This document shows positions 22,683-35,400 of a DNA stretch of 64,000 nt, piece after piece (the stretch's first letter is position 1; each line of letters begins with the position of its first letter). Origin of the DNA: Hermatobates lingyangjiaoensis. Lineage: Eukaryota; Arthropoda; Insecta; Hemiptera; Hermatobatidae. The stretch spans positions 305,673 through 369,672 of the forward strand of contig JAPFBL010000379.1 of the NCBI GenBank assembly GCA_026182355.1. The letters run 5' to 3'. The notes under the pieces are model-generated. The model ran no database searches, was not told the origin of the DNA, and was given only the letters and a program-made list of their open reading frames with translations. The position numbers and the translations under genes were made by a program.

Positions 22683-25674
22683 ATTTCACATAAACACGTG
22701 AAATAACAATCAATGATCAAACCACAATAAGAAAATGGGAAAACAAGACTAAGATCTTTCAACCGTAACAAGCGGTCTTCGTCAGAGTCAAAAACCTAAC
22801 TCAGTCAGTTGGGTTTTTGACTCTGACGAAGACCGCTTGTTACGGTTGAAAGATCTTAATCTTGTTTTCCCATTTTCTTATTGTGGTTTGATCATTGTTA
22901 TATATATATATATATAAATAAAAACCAATTAAAAAGAAGATAATACAGATAGACACAGGAATAACTCACTTCTATATTTCGACCATCGTCGTCATCAGGA
23001 GGCGATGAGTCCCGCAGGAATGCAGAGCGGCGACTCATTTATATTTATATTATATATGTATATACATATTATAAATACAAAAAAGAGTTAAAACGAAGAT
23101 AACACAAAGATAGAAACAGGCATAACTTACTTCAATATTTCGACAATCGTCATCATCAGGAAGATAAGAGTCGTTGCCTGCCCTTCCTGCGGGGCTCTTC
23201 GCCTCCTGATGAAGATGATAATCAAAATATAGAAGTGAGTTACACCTGTTTCTATCTTTGTGTTATCTTGGTTTTAACTCTTTTTTTTTTATTTAATATT
23301 CCGCTGGACCGTTTCATTTAATTGATGAATACATACATATAAATAATCATATATATTTAACCTTTATGAAAAAAGAAGAAAAAAAAATAAGGTTGTAATT
23401 TACCTGTGATAGGAGTGTCTGTATAACCCTGGTCAGCTAGGGACCCTGTATCAATGAAGTCTAAATCTCCATTAGGCTCATATATGAGATCACTGCAGCC
23501 ACCTGCATAACAACAAATCTCATTAAAACAACATCGAGACTGTTGCTTTTAAAAATCAAAAAAAAAACACAAAAAAACATGCCAATGATCTGTGTGATGA
23601 AAAATAACAAAAAATATGGTTTAGTATACATGACTAGTGTGATAACAAACACATGCAGAAAACAAGTAATATTTCATTTTCGTCAAATGAAAAAAATATG
23701 AAATTTATTCTCCGAGACCAAGTCATTTTGTTACATTTGTTCTTAAAACAAGTCTGTAGTCGTTAGTTGAAATATTAAGCTTTAAAAAATGTCTATTTTT
23801 TCATCTTAATCTCATAGATTAAAGTAACTATATTATTGTGTTTTTTTGTAAGATAAATTTTCAATTTGTAACAGAAAATAATCTATTTCTTTTTATATAT
23901 TGGTAAAACTGAGTTAGTAACAAACATTCTTATTTAGTTTTTTTTTCAAAAATTTATTGTTATATATTTTGTAAGATAATATTTATTCATGTTTTAATAT
24001 GTTTCTTTATCTTTGATCTGTTTGAATCTATTGTGTTGAAAAGTTTATCTTGTTTGTACAATTAGAATGAAGTATTTTTGAAGAAATATAAGTTCAGTAT
24101 AGATAGAAACTCGTGGTTTGGAGTGCCTCCTTGTACGAGCAATTCGCTATACGAGCAGCCATTCGTAAGAATACTTGCCTCGTATGACGAGAAATAATTC
24201 ATAGTATGAAGCAGCCGTCTTCCTCACGCCTAGCTCTCCGTTTTATGTTTATTAGATTAATAAAACACGATTATTTCTTGCATGCATTTATTGTTCAAGT
24301 AATATTATTCATATTACATCTACAGTATTCTTTATTTTTACTAATTGTACATTTTTTTGTTTTAAAAATAAACTAAAAAACCTGGAATTTAGGGGATGAA
24401 ACGTATTATTTATTTTCATATTAATTTCAATGCAAAAAAATTGCTTCGTAAGGCGAGTAAATCACAATCCAAGTTCGGTCCGGGAACGAATTTAAAAACC
24501 TGTACTGCGACATTCTATTGTATAAGTTAAATTCATATAACTTTGAAAATGTTTTATATTTCAGTTAGTAGGATTGTATTAAGTCAAAATGTAGACAAAT
24601 TCTTTTTGGGACTATTTGGTTATATTTTTTTTTTGATCAAAAATAATATACACTATACCAGATGTTCTCAAAGTGGGTTCCGCGGAACCCAGGGTTTTCT
24701 TAACCGACTGCCTGGGGTTCCGTGAAAAACATTTTTCTAAACTTTTTTTGTGGGAATAGATTTATACTATATTTCTTATGAATCATGAAAGCGAATAATG
24801 TTTAAATCTACATATACCCATAAGTAGAAGTGGTCAAAATTTTATTCATATTTAGGATGAATCACTAGTCAGTTTTTGGAACTATCTGATTCCCGAATTT
24901 CCTGCTATTGCAAAATTAACACTTCAAACATTGCTGCCATTTCCCACTACCTACTTATGTGAAACTGGGTTTTCCCTTGAAACTGCCATATAAACCAAAT
25001 ACCGAAGTAAACTTAATGCTGGGGCTAACTTGAGAATCAAACTCTCAACTATAAAGCCAAAAATGATTACGAAACAAACTCTGTGATAAAATTGCTAGTA
25101 ATTCTGTTTTATGTGTTATGCATTTGTGGAAAATATGAAAATTAAAATCTTTTGTTTTGAATTTTTATTCGAAAAATGCACCTTGCAGTAATATTACTTT
25201 TTTAATTGTTGTTAAACATACATGCTAATTAAAAAGGTATATGAAAATATTGATATTATGATTGTATGAAATCATTAGAATCTGGGGTTTCCAGGAAAGT
25301 TACTGAAGCAAAAAGAGATGCCCGTCGAAAATATTTAATTTAATAGTGTGCTATGCTCGTCGGTTAGATTAGGTTCCAGTGACAGTCTCACCAAACAACA
25401 TTGGTCTTTGCAATCCCACAGAATGAACATTCTGCATCGGGAGATCCAAAATTTTACAAAAAATCAAATTTATTTAGATCTTAAAGAGCAACGGACATTG
25501 TACAGGCTCGGGACCGACGGCTTAACGTTTCCTCCAGCATGAACAAATCGACGACCAAAGTAGGTATTGAACTCCGAATCAACCAATCCTCAGGAGAGCA
25601 CATAAGCCATTCGAGTAACCTAGCCCCTTATTATATACTTGGTCTTTTTTCCCTTCAAATTGTGGTTTGATCAT

Positions 25675-25739
<65 letters not shown>

Positions 25740-28700
25740 TTGTTAAATTGTATGCCTACTTTTAGTCTCACAACTTTTTTACTGAATCTCTCGATTTCTC
25801 TAATACACTTTCTCCATTTTTGTGGTACAAGATAGATTAGTTGACCAAAGTTCAAGTAACTTTGGTTCAGTTAAAGTAACTTTGGTCAACTAATCTATCT
25901 TGTACCACAAAAATGGAGAAAGTGTATTAGAGAAATCGAGAGATTCAGTAGAAAAGTTGTGAGATTAAAAGTAGGCATACAATTTAACAAGACATGCATA
26001 AACGAAGGTCTGCTCCCGAAATATACGAATATATATATATATTTCATGTGTTCTATCAATAACCAACCATGTTGAGCAATTCTAAACCAAAACCTTTTCA
26101 CTATTGCTTTTATGTAGATGATTGATTTACAGTAAATAACAGTAAACAATTATGTTCAATTATACGTTTAGTTAAGACAGAATGTAAAGAAAATATCAGA
26201 ATAACATATCATAGCATTATAGTTCAATACGATAAATTGAATTTCCCTTATACTTGAATATTTTATTCGAATCTTTTGAAAAGGTAATATAAAATAGAGT
26301 AATTAAATTTGTAAGTAATTGCCCAGTTGATAACAATATATGTAATTATCATAGGAAAAGTTTTAAAGCTTCTACGAACTCTTTAGAAAACTAGTGTAGA
26401 CAGGTTTTTTGGGTGATACTTCTTTGTGCGTTGGTTCTTAAACTAATACAATAATTCTGTGCATTACATTCAATTTGTCAAAGGACTACAAATATGCTCT
26501 AAATATTTTAGTTTCAATGTTTCCAATTTTGGGAATGATTATAATGCATATTGTAACCGTTGGAACAATATTACGCTATAGACCACCCTAGAATAAACCA
26601 ATTGCAACAAAGAATTATAAGAAAGTAAAGATTTTACTTAGAATATATTTCATTAAAAGAATAAATAATATATTTTAACACACAGAGTAAAGAAAACACA
26701 CTTACAAACTGTAATTTCCGGGCAATCTGTCTTCAGGAGAAAAGATAGAAGGAGAGTAAAGAAAAGAAACTCAAAACTGGTTTGTTGCCGTTGCATCTAT
26801 AACATGTTTGGTCTCCCATCTCTCTTTTCTCCTGAAGACGGATTGCCCGGAAATTTGAGTTTGTAAGTGTCTTCTTCGATTTTCAACTCATATTGTGTCC
26901 AGTTAGGTTCGTCTTTCCAAGTTTTTGTATATACATGTATATTAACGTTTCATCTAAATAAATTAACGGAATAATTATTATAAAATCATAAGTTATGTTA
27001 AAATTTTTATAAATAATTAACACTGTCAATAATTTCCTTAATTGAATGAAATATTTCTCATTAATTATGAAATAATAAAAACTAATGGGTCCATGGTTAA
27101 TATTTAAGAAGCTTATTGTATCTTTTTTTCTTTAACATGCTGAGAAAACATGCATTGTTACATCAGTCAGATCTGTTAGCAGAAAAACATTTACTTGTTT
27201 CACAATTAAAACTCATGCTACATGATTAGAAGTAGAACTCTGATGGATTACATTATTTTAGGTTAGGTTAGGTTATATTGCAGTGGCAGTCCCACGAGAG
27301 AACACACATAGGCCAAAAAATGGCCCTTTATAATACCACACAATGAACATTCTACATTGGCAGTACTAAATTTTGTCTAACTCAAGTTTATTTACAGTAG
27401 GGGATCTTTGAAAAGTACCTGACATCGTATAGTTTTGGGACCGATGGCTTAACGTCCTGTCTGAGGGACGGCGTGTTTAGAATTTACCAAAGGCCAGAAT
27501 GGGTATTGAACCCCAGGTCTACCAGGTCCAGAGTTGAGCATGTTGTCACTGGGTACAGTAGCTCAAATTTTGATTTACTTAACATTAAAGACTCCAGAAT
27601 GAATTTTGGTATATACGTGAATGCTAATATTTGTATACCGAATAATGACTTATCATTCAGCTATTTGTAATCTCTTATGTTATGGCAAACATAAATATCT
27701 GAGAAACATTTCACATAATAATAACTAAGTCTATGTCATAGTACAAGCTCTCACAGCATGAGAATATTCTAAAGGTAGTTAGAAAGAAACACACATGCAC
27801 ACGCACACAAACACACACACACTCACACACACACACGCACAAAGCCAAAGACAGACACTCACGTTTCTCTATAATTTCGTCATTCTGCCGACTTCAGGGG
27901 AATAGCTACACAAGAGTGAAGCTGTGAAGACGGTGTTCATGGATTAATACGAGGTGGTACAATGTCCAGGACCGTGAAGTAGAAACAAAATAGAAGGTTA
28001 TCAGGACTTGGTCAGTTCTTCAGGTTCATATTAAACTTTCATAGACAACGTTTCGATTTTTATTTAAAACTTTTTCAAAGCCTGACATCGCATCCGTATG
28101 TTCTTTTTATATCCTCAGAGAAACCCATACTGATCGAGTCTCGATAAAAATTTAATTTGTATATATATATACTTAAAATAAACTGTGATACATAAACAGA
28201 AACATAAAAAAGACTCACTTTTCAATTTTTAGACCGTAATGGCGGTCATCCATCAATTCAGTTGACTGTTATCCCTCCGTCAATTCACTTCTTCTCCTGA
28301 GGACTACCACCATTACGGTCAAAATATTGAAAAGTGAGTCTTTGTTATGTTTCCGTCTATGTGTCACAGATTATTTTAAGTGTAATCTGTCCTGCCGGAC
28401 CATTTTTCATTTATCATGGTATATATAAAATACAAAACGTGTGACTATTCGTTAGCACAACTGATTCAACGATTAAAAGAAAAAAACACAAAAAAACAAC
28501 TGCAACATTCATTTCAATATTTTGACTTTGTTATCATCAGGAGAAGAAGAGGAAGAATAATTTTGCTCATCTAGCAGACAGCAGAATTTTATAATGAGAG
28601 ATTGATAATTTTATCAAAATATCTTGCGAAATCATCAGTATACTGAATAACGACAAATATATATATACTAGCCGTTACTAGCCGTTGCGTCTACAACGTG

Positions 28701-31700
28701 CTTGGTCTCCCTTTCTCTTTTCTCCTGATGACGGATTACCCGAAAATTTGAGTCTGTAAGTGCGTTTCTTTTACTTTCTGTGCTACCTATCTTCAATTTT
28801 GAACTGTTATATATATATATATATATATCAATGATCAAACCACAGTATGAATTGGGAAAACAAGACTATGATCTTTCAACCGTAACAAGAGATTGGGTTT
28901 TTGACAATGATGAAGACCGCTTCTTACGATTGAAAGATCTTAGTCTTGTTTTCCCATTTCATATTGTGGTTTGATCATCGATTGTTATATACCGTGGGAC
29001 AGATATATAACTAAAAAGGACAAATCGAGTTTTTCTTCCACTTCCAATCAAACTCTCATTGTCGACGTTTCGATTTTATTCATAATCTTTTTCAAAGGCA
29101 ATAGTAGGAATATTTGAAAATGAACAAATATATTAAAATATTTATATTATATGAATGTTCATTTTCAAATATTTCTACTATTTCCTTTGAAAAAGATTTT
29201 GAATAAAATCAAAACGTCAGCAATGAGAGCTTTATTGGAAGTGGAAGAAACTGACCGCATCCCGATTTGTCCTTTTTAGTTATATATATATATCAATTAT
29301 CTAAGTGATATTTGGTTCTCGAAGTATATACTACATACAAGTAGTACCAGGTGTAGTGTATACTACTACATACCTTCATACATAGTAGTAGTACATACTA
29401 CTACATACATATATGTACATACAAGCAGACACTACATACTCTAGTATAAACTACATACAAGTATACTAGCTGTAATTCCAGAACAGAAGTCCCTTTTTTT
29501 CAATTTTCGTCATTTGTTATCACTTCCACTATTAAATTCTTCCACAAATCAACTATGAGATTGACAGTTAAAATAGATCATAATAATAAGTAATTTACAA
29601 TCTTTTTGTTAGTAAGTATTGAAATTTATCTTTTTATTTCAAATACAATTTTTTAGCAGAATCAGCGGAAAACTATGCAGATTGTTCTAGTATTATATTC
29701 GCAGAATTATTTTACTGGTCAGTTTGCAGTGATCTATTGGATAATAACTATAACATTTTAGTACTAATTTATAATAATCCAAGTATAGTTTAAAATATTC
29801 TGAGTTTAATCTAAAATAAATCGACTTAGGGGACCTCAAAACATGTACTTCTGTCAAAATCTCGAGATCGATAATTTTTCACAATCGCTATACTTATAGT
29901 AAAGTAATAATACAAGTTTAATTTAGAATAATCTAAGAATAATAAATTATCCAAGCTTAATTTAACTTTCAGTGTATTATATATGTATTTTCAAGTTGAG
30001 AAATGGTTTTAACTATATATTTAAATAATATTAAATTAAACTTAGATTATATTATATTGAATTTGGATTATTTGAAAGTAAACTTGGAATATTTTAAATT
30101 AAACTTGTATTATTTTCTAATTCTAACGTAATGCAATCAGTTATTATGAGGTATTTACTCATTGTAGGGTAAAAAGCTAATGAAATGGTCTCCACATATA
30201 AAAATTAAATGGTATAAACAACGCATTTCGAACAAGTGTGTTCTTCCTCAGGCATTAACTTAAAAATACAGAAAATCCAAAAGCGCTAACTAGTGGAAGC
30301 TAACCTCCCACAAGTGCATCTAAGGACCCGAAGAAGAACCTCCCGAAGAAGGAAAAAGGAAGTTACTTTCTTATGAAACGTAAGAAGCCTGAATATACAT
30401 TATCAGTGATGGTTTATGCAGATTGTGCAAAAAAGAGGAGAAACACCGTTGCACCTGCTGACTGACTGTACGGCAACATTGCTACACAAAGGTAGGTGCT
30501 TCGGGTCACTCAACAAAACCATAGAAAAACTTTTACCGCTGGAACCAGCAAAAGTGCTGAGCTTCTCGGAGGCGTTGAAGCTAACTGCTGGGGTACTTTA
30601 GAAGAGAAGAGGGGAAGTACAATAGTTTTTTTAAAGACGCAGTGCTATAGTCACCCTCAAAAAAAAACCTAAGTAATGTTGTAATTAAACTTAGATTATT
30701 TTAAATTAACTGAAAAAAGTTGTAGATGAAGCAAAGATGCGTATTCTTGGCTTATATGTTTGGTTACCGTACATAAATCATGGACATTACCACATTAATT
30801 ACAAAAACGTCAAAACAGAATACTGAATTATGGAAGTCATATTGGTTAAACACAAGGAAGATGGAAACTAAAAAAGAAATGCAAATTTACAAAAACAAAA
30901 AAAAAGAAGAAATATAGAAGAAATCCAGAAGAAGGAGAAGACCGAAAACACATTCCGAACAAAACACAAATACTTAATTTAATTGTGAAGATACCATTAC
31001 AGTCATGCGAATGGTCGTCATAATCCGTGGGATCGCTGTCACTTAGTATATCTGTCTCTTTTTCATAAACGTAGCTTTCGTCATACTTGCCCAGCATTTC
31101 GTTGAGTGTGGCGTCTTCATCATCAGAGAAGTCTGAAGTGTTTGGAAGGCGATCAGAGCCGGAGCTTCTAGCTGATGATGATGATGATGAAGAGACAATC
31201 TGCTTTATGTGTCTGCAAGGCTGGCCGATTATTGGTGAACATGTTGTTATGCCGTCTTTCACTTTGTTTATACTGTATAAATGAAAACAGCATTAATAGT
31301 CAGCAAGCACAAGGAAAGAGAAATGGAAAAATAATATGGCTAACTAATAATAACATAATAGCTCCAGTAGGGCCGTTGACAGGTCCACCCCGTCTAATTT
31401 TATGTTTATACTAGCCTACCAGTGACCCTTTGTGTCACTCAGAAATTACAACAATAGGTATTGAAATAAATTCACTTTACATGAATGACAGGAATAATTT
31501 TAATTGTTGTTTCTTGTTATTAAGGCACGGAAACAGATTCTTATATGGCCCAAGCTATTGATATAGTATTATTAACATGATTCAATATATATACACAGTA
31601 AGTATATCTAGCAAAATAAAAATAATTTAAAAGTAAAGAAAATCATTTATTTTATCATATAAATAAATATAACATCAATTCAAGTTGTATACACAATGAA

Positions 31701-32405
31701 ATATATTTAATACAAACAAAACTTGTAAATTGAAATATTCAATTTATTTACCTAACATAAAATATCATTAATGTAAGGTATGTGTCTTTATAATATTACC
31801 TTAGAACATTCATATTTTGTTCTTGAACAGTTGTATTCAAGTTTGTTTCAAAATTATTCATTTGTAGCATCTAAGGTAGTATTTTATTATATATTTGTTG
31901 CATTATAATAAATTTTCTCTACTGTCATCAGCAAGCACGCAAGCCTCTGGGCTACTCTGGCTCCATGATTTTATTTTATTACCAGTGTTTATATTTCGTA
32001 AATTTTAAATTACATTTTTTGTTACATTTATATATAATACATTTTCTTTACTATCATAGGTGAGCACGCAAGCGACTGGCTACCCTGGATCAATGGCTTT
32101 ACTTCATTACCATTGTTTATGTTATTAAATTTTTAAATTCAAAAATTTTTTTATTATTTTTCTTTTGAATATATTTGTGCTTCTGTGATCGTCAGCATGC
32201 AAGCCAGTGGGCTACCCTGGCTTTATGCCTTTAGCTTATTACCAGTCTTTATATTACGCAAATATTGAATTAAAAAAAAATTTTTTTTGTTACATTTATA
32301 TATAATACTTTCGCACTAGTGTCATCTGCGTGCACGCAAGACACTTGCTACCCTGGCTCCAATTTTGGGAATATAGTGGTAATTTTCTTTTGTTTAACAT
32401 TATTC

Positions 32406-32468
<63 letters not shown>

Positions 32469-35400
32469 CTACCTGAATTGCCTGAATGAAACATACCTTT
32501 CTTTTGAACAGTTTTTCGTATTTTCTTGATAATTTCAAATCATCTTGATTCAGTTGGTGAATATTGAGCAACTGAATCAAGATGATTGGAAATTATCAAG
32601 AAAATACGAAAAACTGCTCAAAAGAAAGGTATGTTTGATTAAGGCAATTCAGTTTAACACAATTTGTATAAAAGAAGGTCTGCTCCCTATTTATACTAAT
32701 ATATATATATATAACAAATTCAATAATATATCAACCGTTGGATAGAATAGGTGTATAATAAAATCGGGATTCGGTCAATTTTCCAGGATCAAAATCAAAC
32801 TCTCAATGCCGACGTTTCGGTTTTATTTAAAACCTTTTTCATAGGCCTACAAACAAAGGATGACAAGAAATCATATATAAACATCAACATATAACTAACA
32901 TCAAAATGGAATATTACAATTGTGAAAAAACAAAAATATATATACAAGTAGAAGTAATAGAAAAGCAATAAATATTTTTATGAACTTACAGAAGTCAGAA
33001 TTTTTGAATTAGAAAAATGATGAAATTTACATTATATAAAATGAAGTAACAATAGATAGTTAGTGAACTAACATCTTAACTGGTCAAAAACTTGGACCAG
33101 ACTAACTGATTACAATTACATGTAAACCGAACACTGTTCACTCAAAGAACACAAAAAGGAACTAAGGAAATTAAATTTCACTGAAATCAACTTAACACTC
33201 CTGAATAAATAGTGTTCAATTTGGTAATGTCACTTCTATGATTAACTGAACTTAGATCTTTTTTAATATATAGCATTTCGAGGGTCTTTCTTCTTTGCTC
33301 ATCCTGTTCTTTATCTACTATAATTGCTTCTTCAAAATCGAACATGTGACCTTCGTTTAAAGCATGGAATGCTAAAGCAGTTGCGTTACTTTTATTAGTT
33401 CTTATTGAATAAGAATGTTGATAAAGTCTTTCTTTTAAAAAACGACTTGTTTCTCCGTAATAACGCTTGTCGCAGTCTTTACATTTGATCGCATAAATGA
33501 GGTTACTTTGTAACTCCTTTGGTATTTTTTGTTTCAAATTTGAAAATAAAGACTTGACTTTTCTTTTGTTATAAAATGCCAATGTAACTTCAGGTACGTT
33601 TCGTTTGAAAACTTTTCTAATTGATTGTGATAAGCCCTCAACATACGGAAATTTGAAATACTTTTTATTTAAAACTTCAAGTTCAGCATGGTTTTGATTG
33701 GAATGTTCTGGTTGTTCTCTTGTATATTTAAACCAATAACGTTCAATTAAGTTGTTTGGATAACAATTTTTCTGCAACATTGTTGCAAATATATATATTT
33801 GCAAGGGAAATGGGTGAACAAACGGACAAACAAACAAACTCACGAACTTTATATACGAGTATGAAGGTATCCTTTGTTAAGTTTATAATTAATGTTATAT
33901 ATATCTTTTATTGTCAGTTGTGTGTATGTCTATATGGTATAAAAAAAATATACTTAAACTAATACCCAACACCACAACTCCATTCAGTTAAAAAAAAAGG
34001 AGAAAAAACCGATTAAATAGGAATAGTTTGTCTAGAATCTAGACTCTAGATAGTAACTCGCTGACAGTCGGTACTGTTACTGCTGGTCCTCGACTATTGA
34101 TGTTTGCCAACTTGGCAAGATCCTTTTTATTCAGAATTATCAGAGATGTAAATAAGTTTCAGTTGGTTTGAGCTATTGACATGAAGAAGATAATATTAAC
34201 AAAAGTGAATCTTTTGCTAAATGTTGGGGTCAAGCCACTGATGACAGATATCAAACGCTGCCACCTCAATTCCACTTTGGGAAAGATTGGAATTAAATTC
34301 ATCAAACGGAGAATGTTTTTACCGTTCTCTGTTTGAATGTAAAAACGAAAGAACCAAATGAATTTACCGTTTTTAAAATAGGTAAATATACCTGCTTATG
34401 TACTAATATAACTTAAAAAAAAAGAAGTTTTTATATTTGATAAAATGTCCACTTATTTCAGTCTGTTTTTTTTTTCATTCTCTTGACTCGCAAACGATTT
34501 CCCTGTAAAAAAAAAAATCTGGAGTGGCCTACACTCTACTTTACTATAAGTAACTCAATGTCAAATTTCTTGAGTATATAAAACATAACGTATCATTTAA
34601 GCATAACATAAATATCTAAATGATCAAACCACAATAAGAAATGGGAAAACAAGACTAAGATCTTTCAACCGTAACAAGCGGCCTTCGTCAGAGTCAAAAA
34701 CCCAACTGAACACTAGATGCAGAAAACATCTGGTGAGGAGTTGAGAAGAGTGGGAGGGAAGAGTGGTATTTTAAAGGGTGAAAGCACAGGAAAGGACTAA
34801 TGTCCAGAAAGGGATGTTTGGGGAAACAAAGGAGTACAGTAAGAAAAAGTAAAAAACTATCCGCTAGCTGTCAACCCTCTTTGAAGAGGCTATTGCCCTC
34901 GTGACGAAAGTATCCAGTTTGAAGAGACCGTTACTAATGTTTATAATATTAGATCTATTAAATTTAATTAGAGACGATTCAATAATATTTCTTAACAACA
35001 TTGATTTTTCATAGGTAATAAATTTAGCTCCTGTCCAATCAATATGATGATTTTCATTTTTTATATGCAAGAATAAGGCACTACTTTTTTCCTGTCTACT
35101 TACGTTATATTGGTGTTGTTTTACACGTGTCTTTAATGATTTACCAGTTTGACCAATATAAATTTTATGGCAATTTTTGCACGGAATTTTATAAATACCA
35201 GCGGACTCCAATTCGCTGGGCGAGTTTTTTATTAACATATTACCCACGTTATTACGATTAGAAAACACTATATTAAAATCAAGTTGTTTGGCTAATCTTG
35301 GAAGGGGGTCCAATGATTCGTGGTATGGCAAAACTATAGAATTTGATAATAAAAGGGGCTCTGTTGAAGTATTAGAGAAAGTTTTTTTAGCACCCTTCAA

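Larger units (their letters stand above)
23503..30994. other. Intron 4, 7.5 kb, filled with mobile elements
   Basis: Contains an unassigned element-like block at 24095-24500 (CTTGTACGAGCAATTCGC near one end, TTCGTAAGGCGAGTAAATC near the other), hAT relic 24660-25330, SINEs at 25345 and 27255, PLE hairpins at 25677-26050, 26690-26880, 28190-28400, 28830-28985 and 29005-29280, and an RT-tail relic at 30360-30605. Stretches 26051-26689, 27560-28000 and 29470-30160 show nothing I can support. Confidence 0.6.

Noticed and set aside
27258..27275. TTAGG telomere repeat
   Set aside because: Only three units, and they are part of the SINE end also seen (as AGGTTATGTTAGG) at 44165.
30846..30994. C-terminal extension of the exon 4 frame (Phe-rich)
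   Set aside because: It is intron read-through past the GTATCT donor; exon 5 in phase is a better continuation.
31087..31414. Two plus-strand frames over exon 4
   Set aside because: Antisense shadows of exon 4 (polyserine read in reverse).
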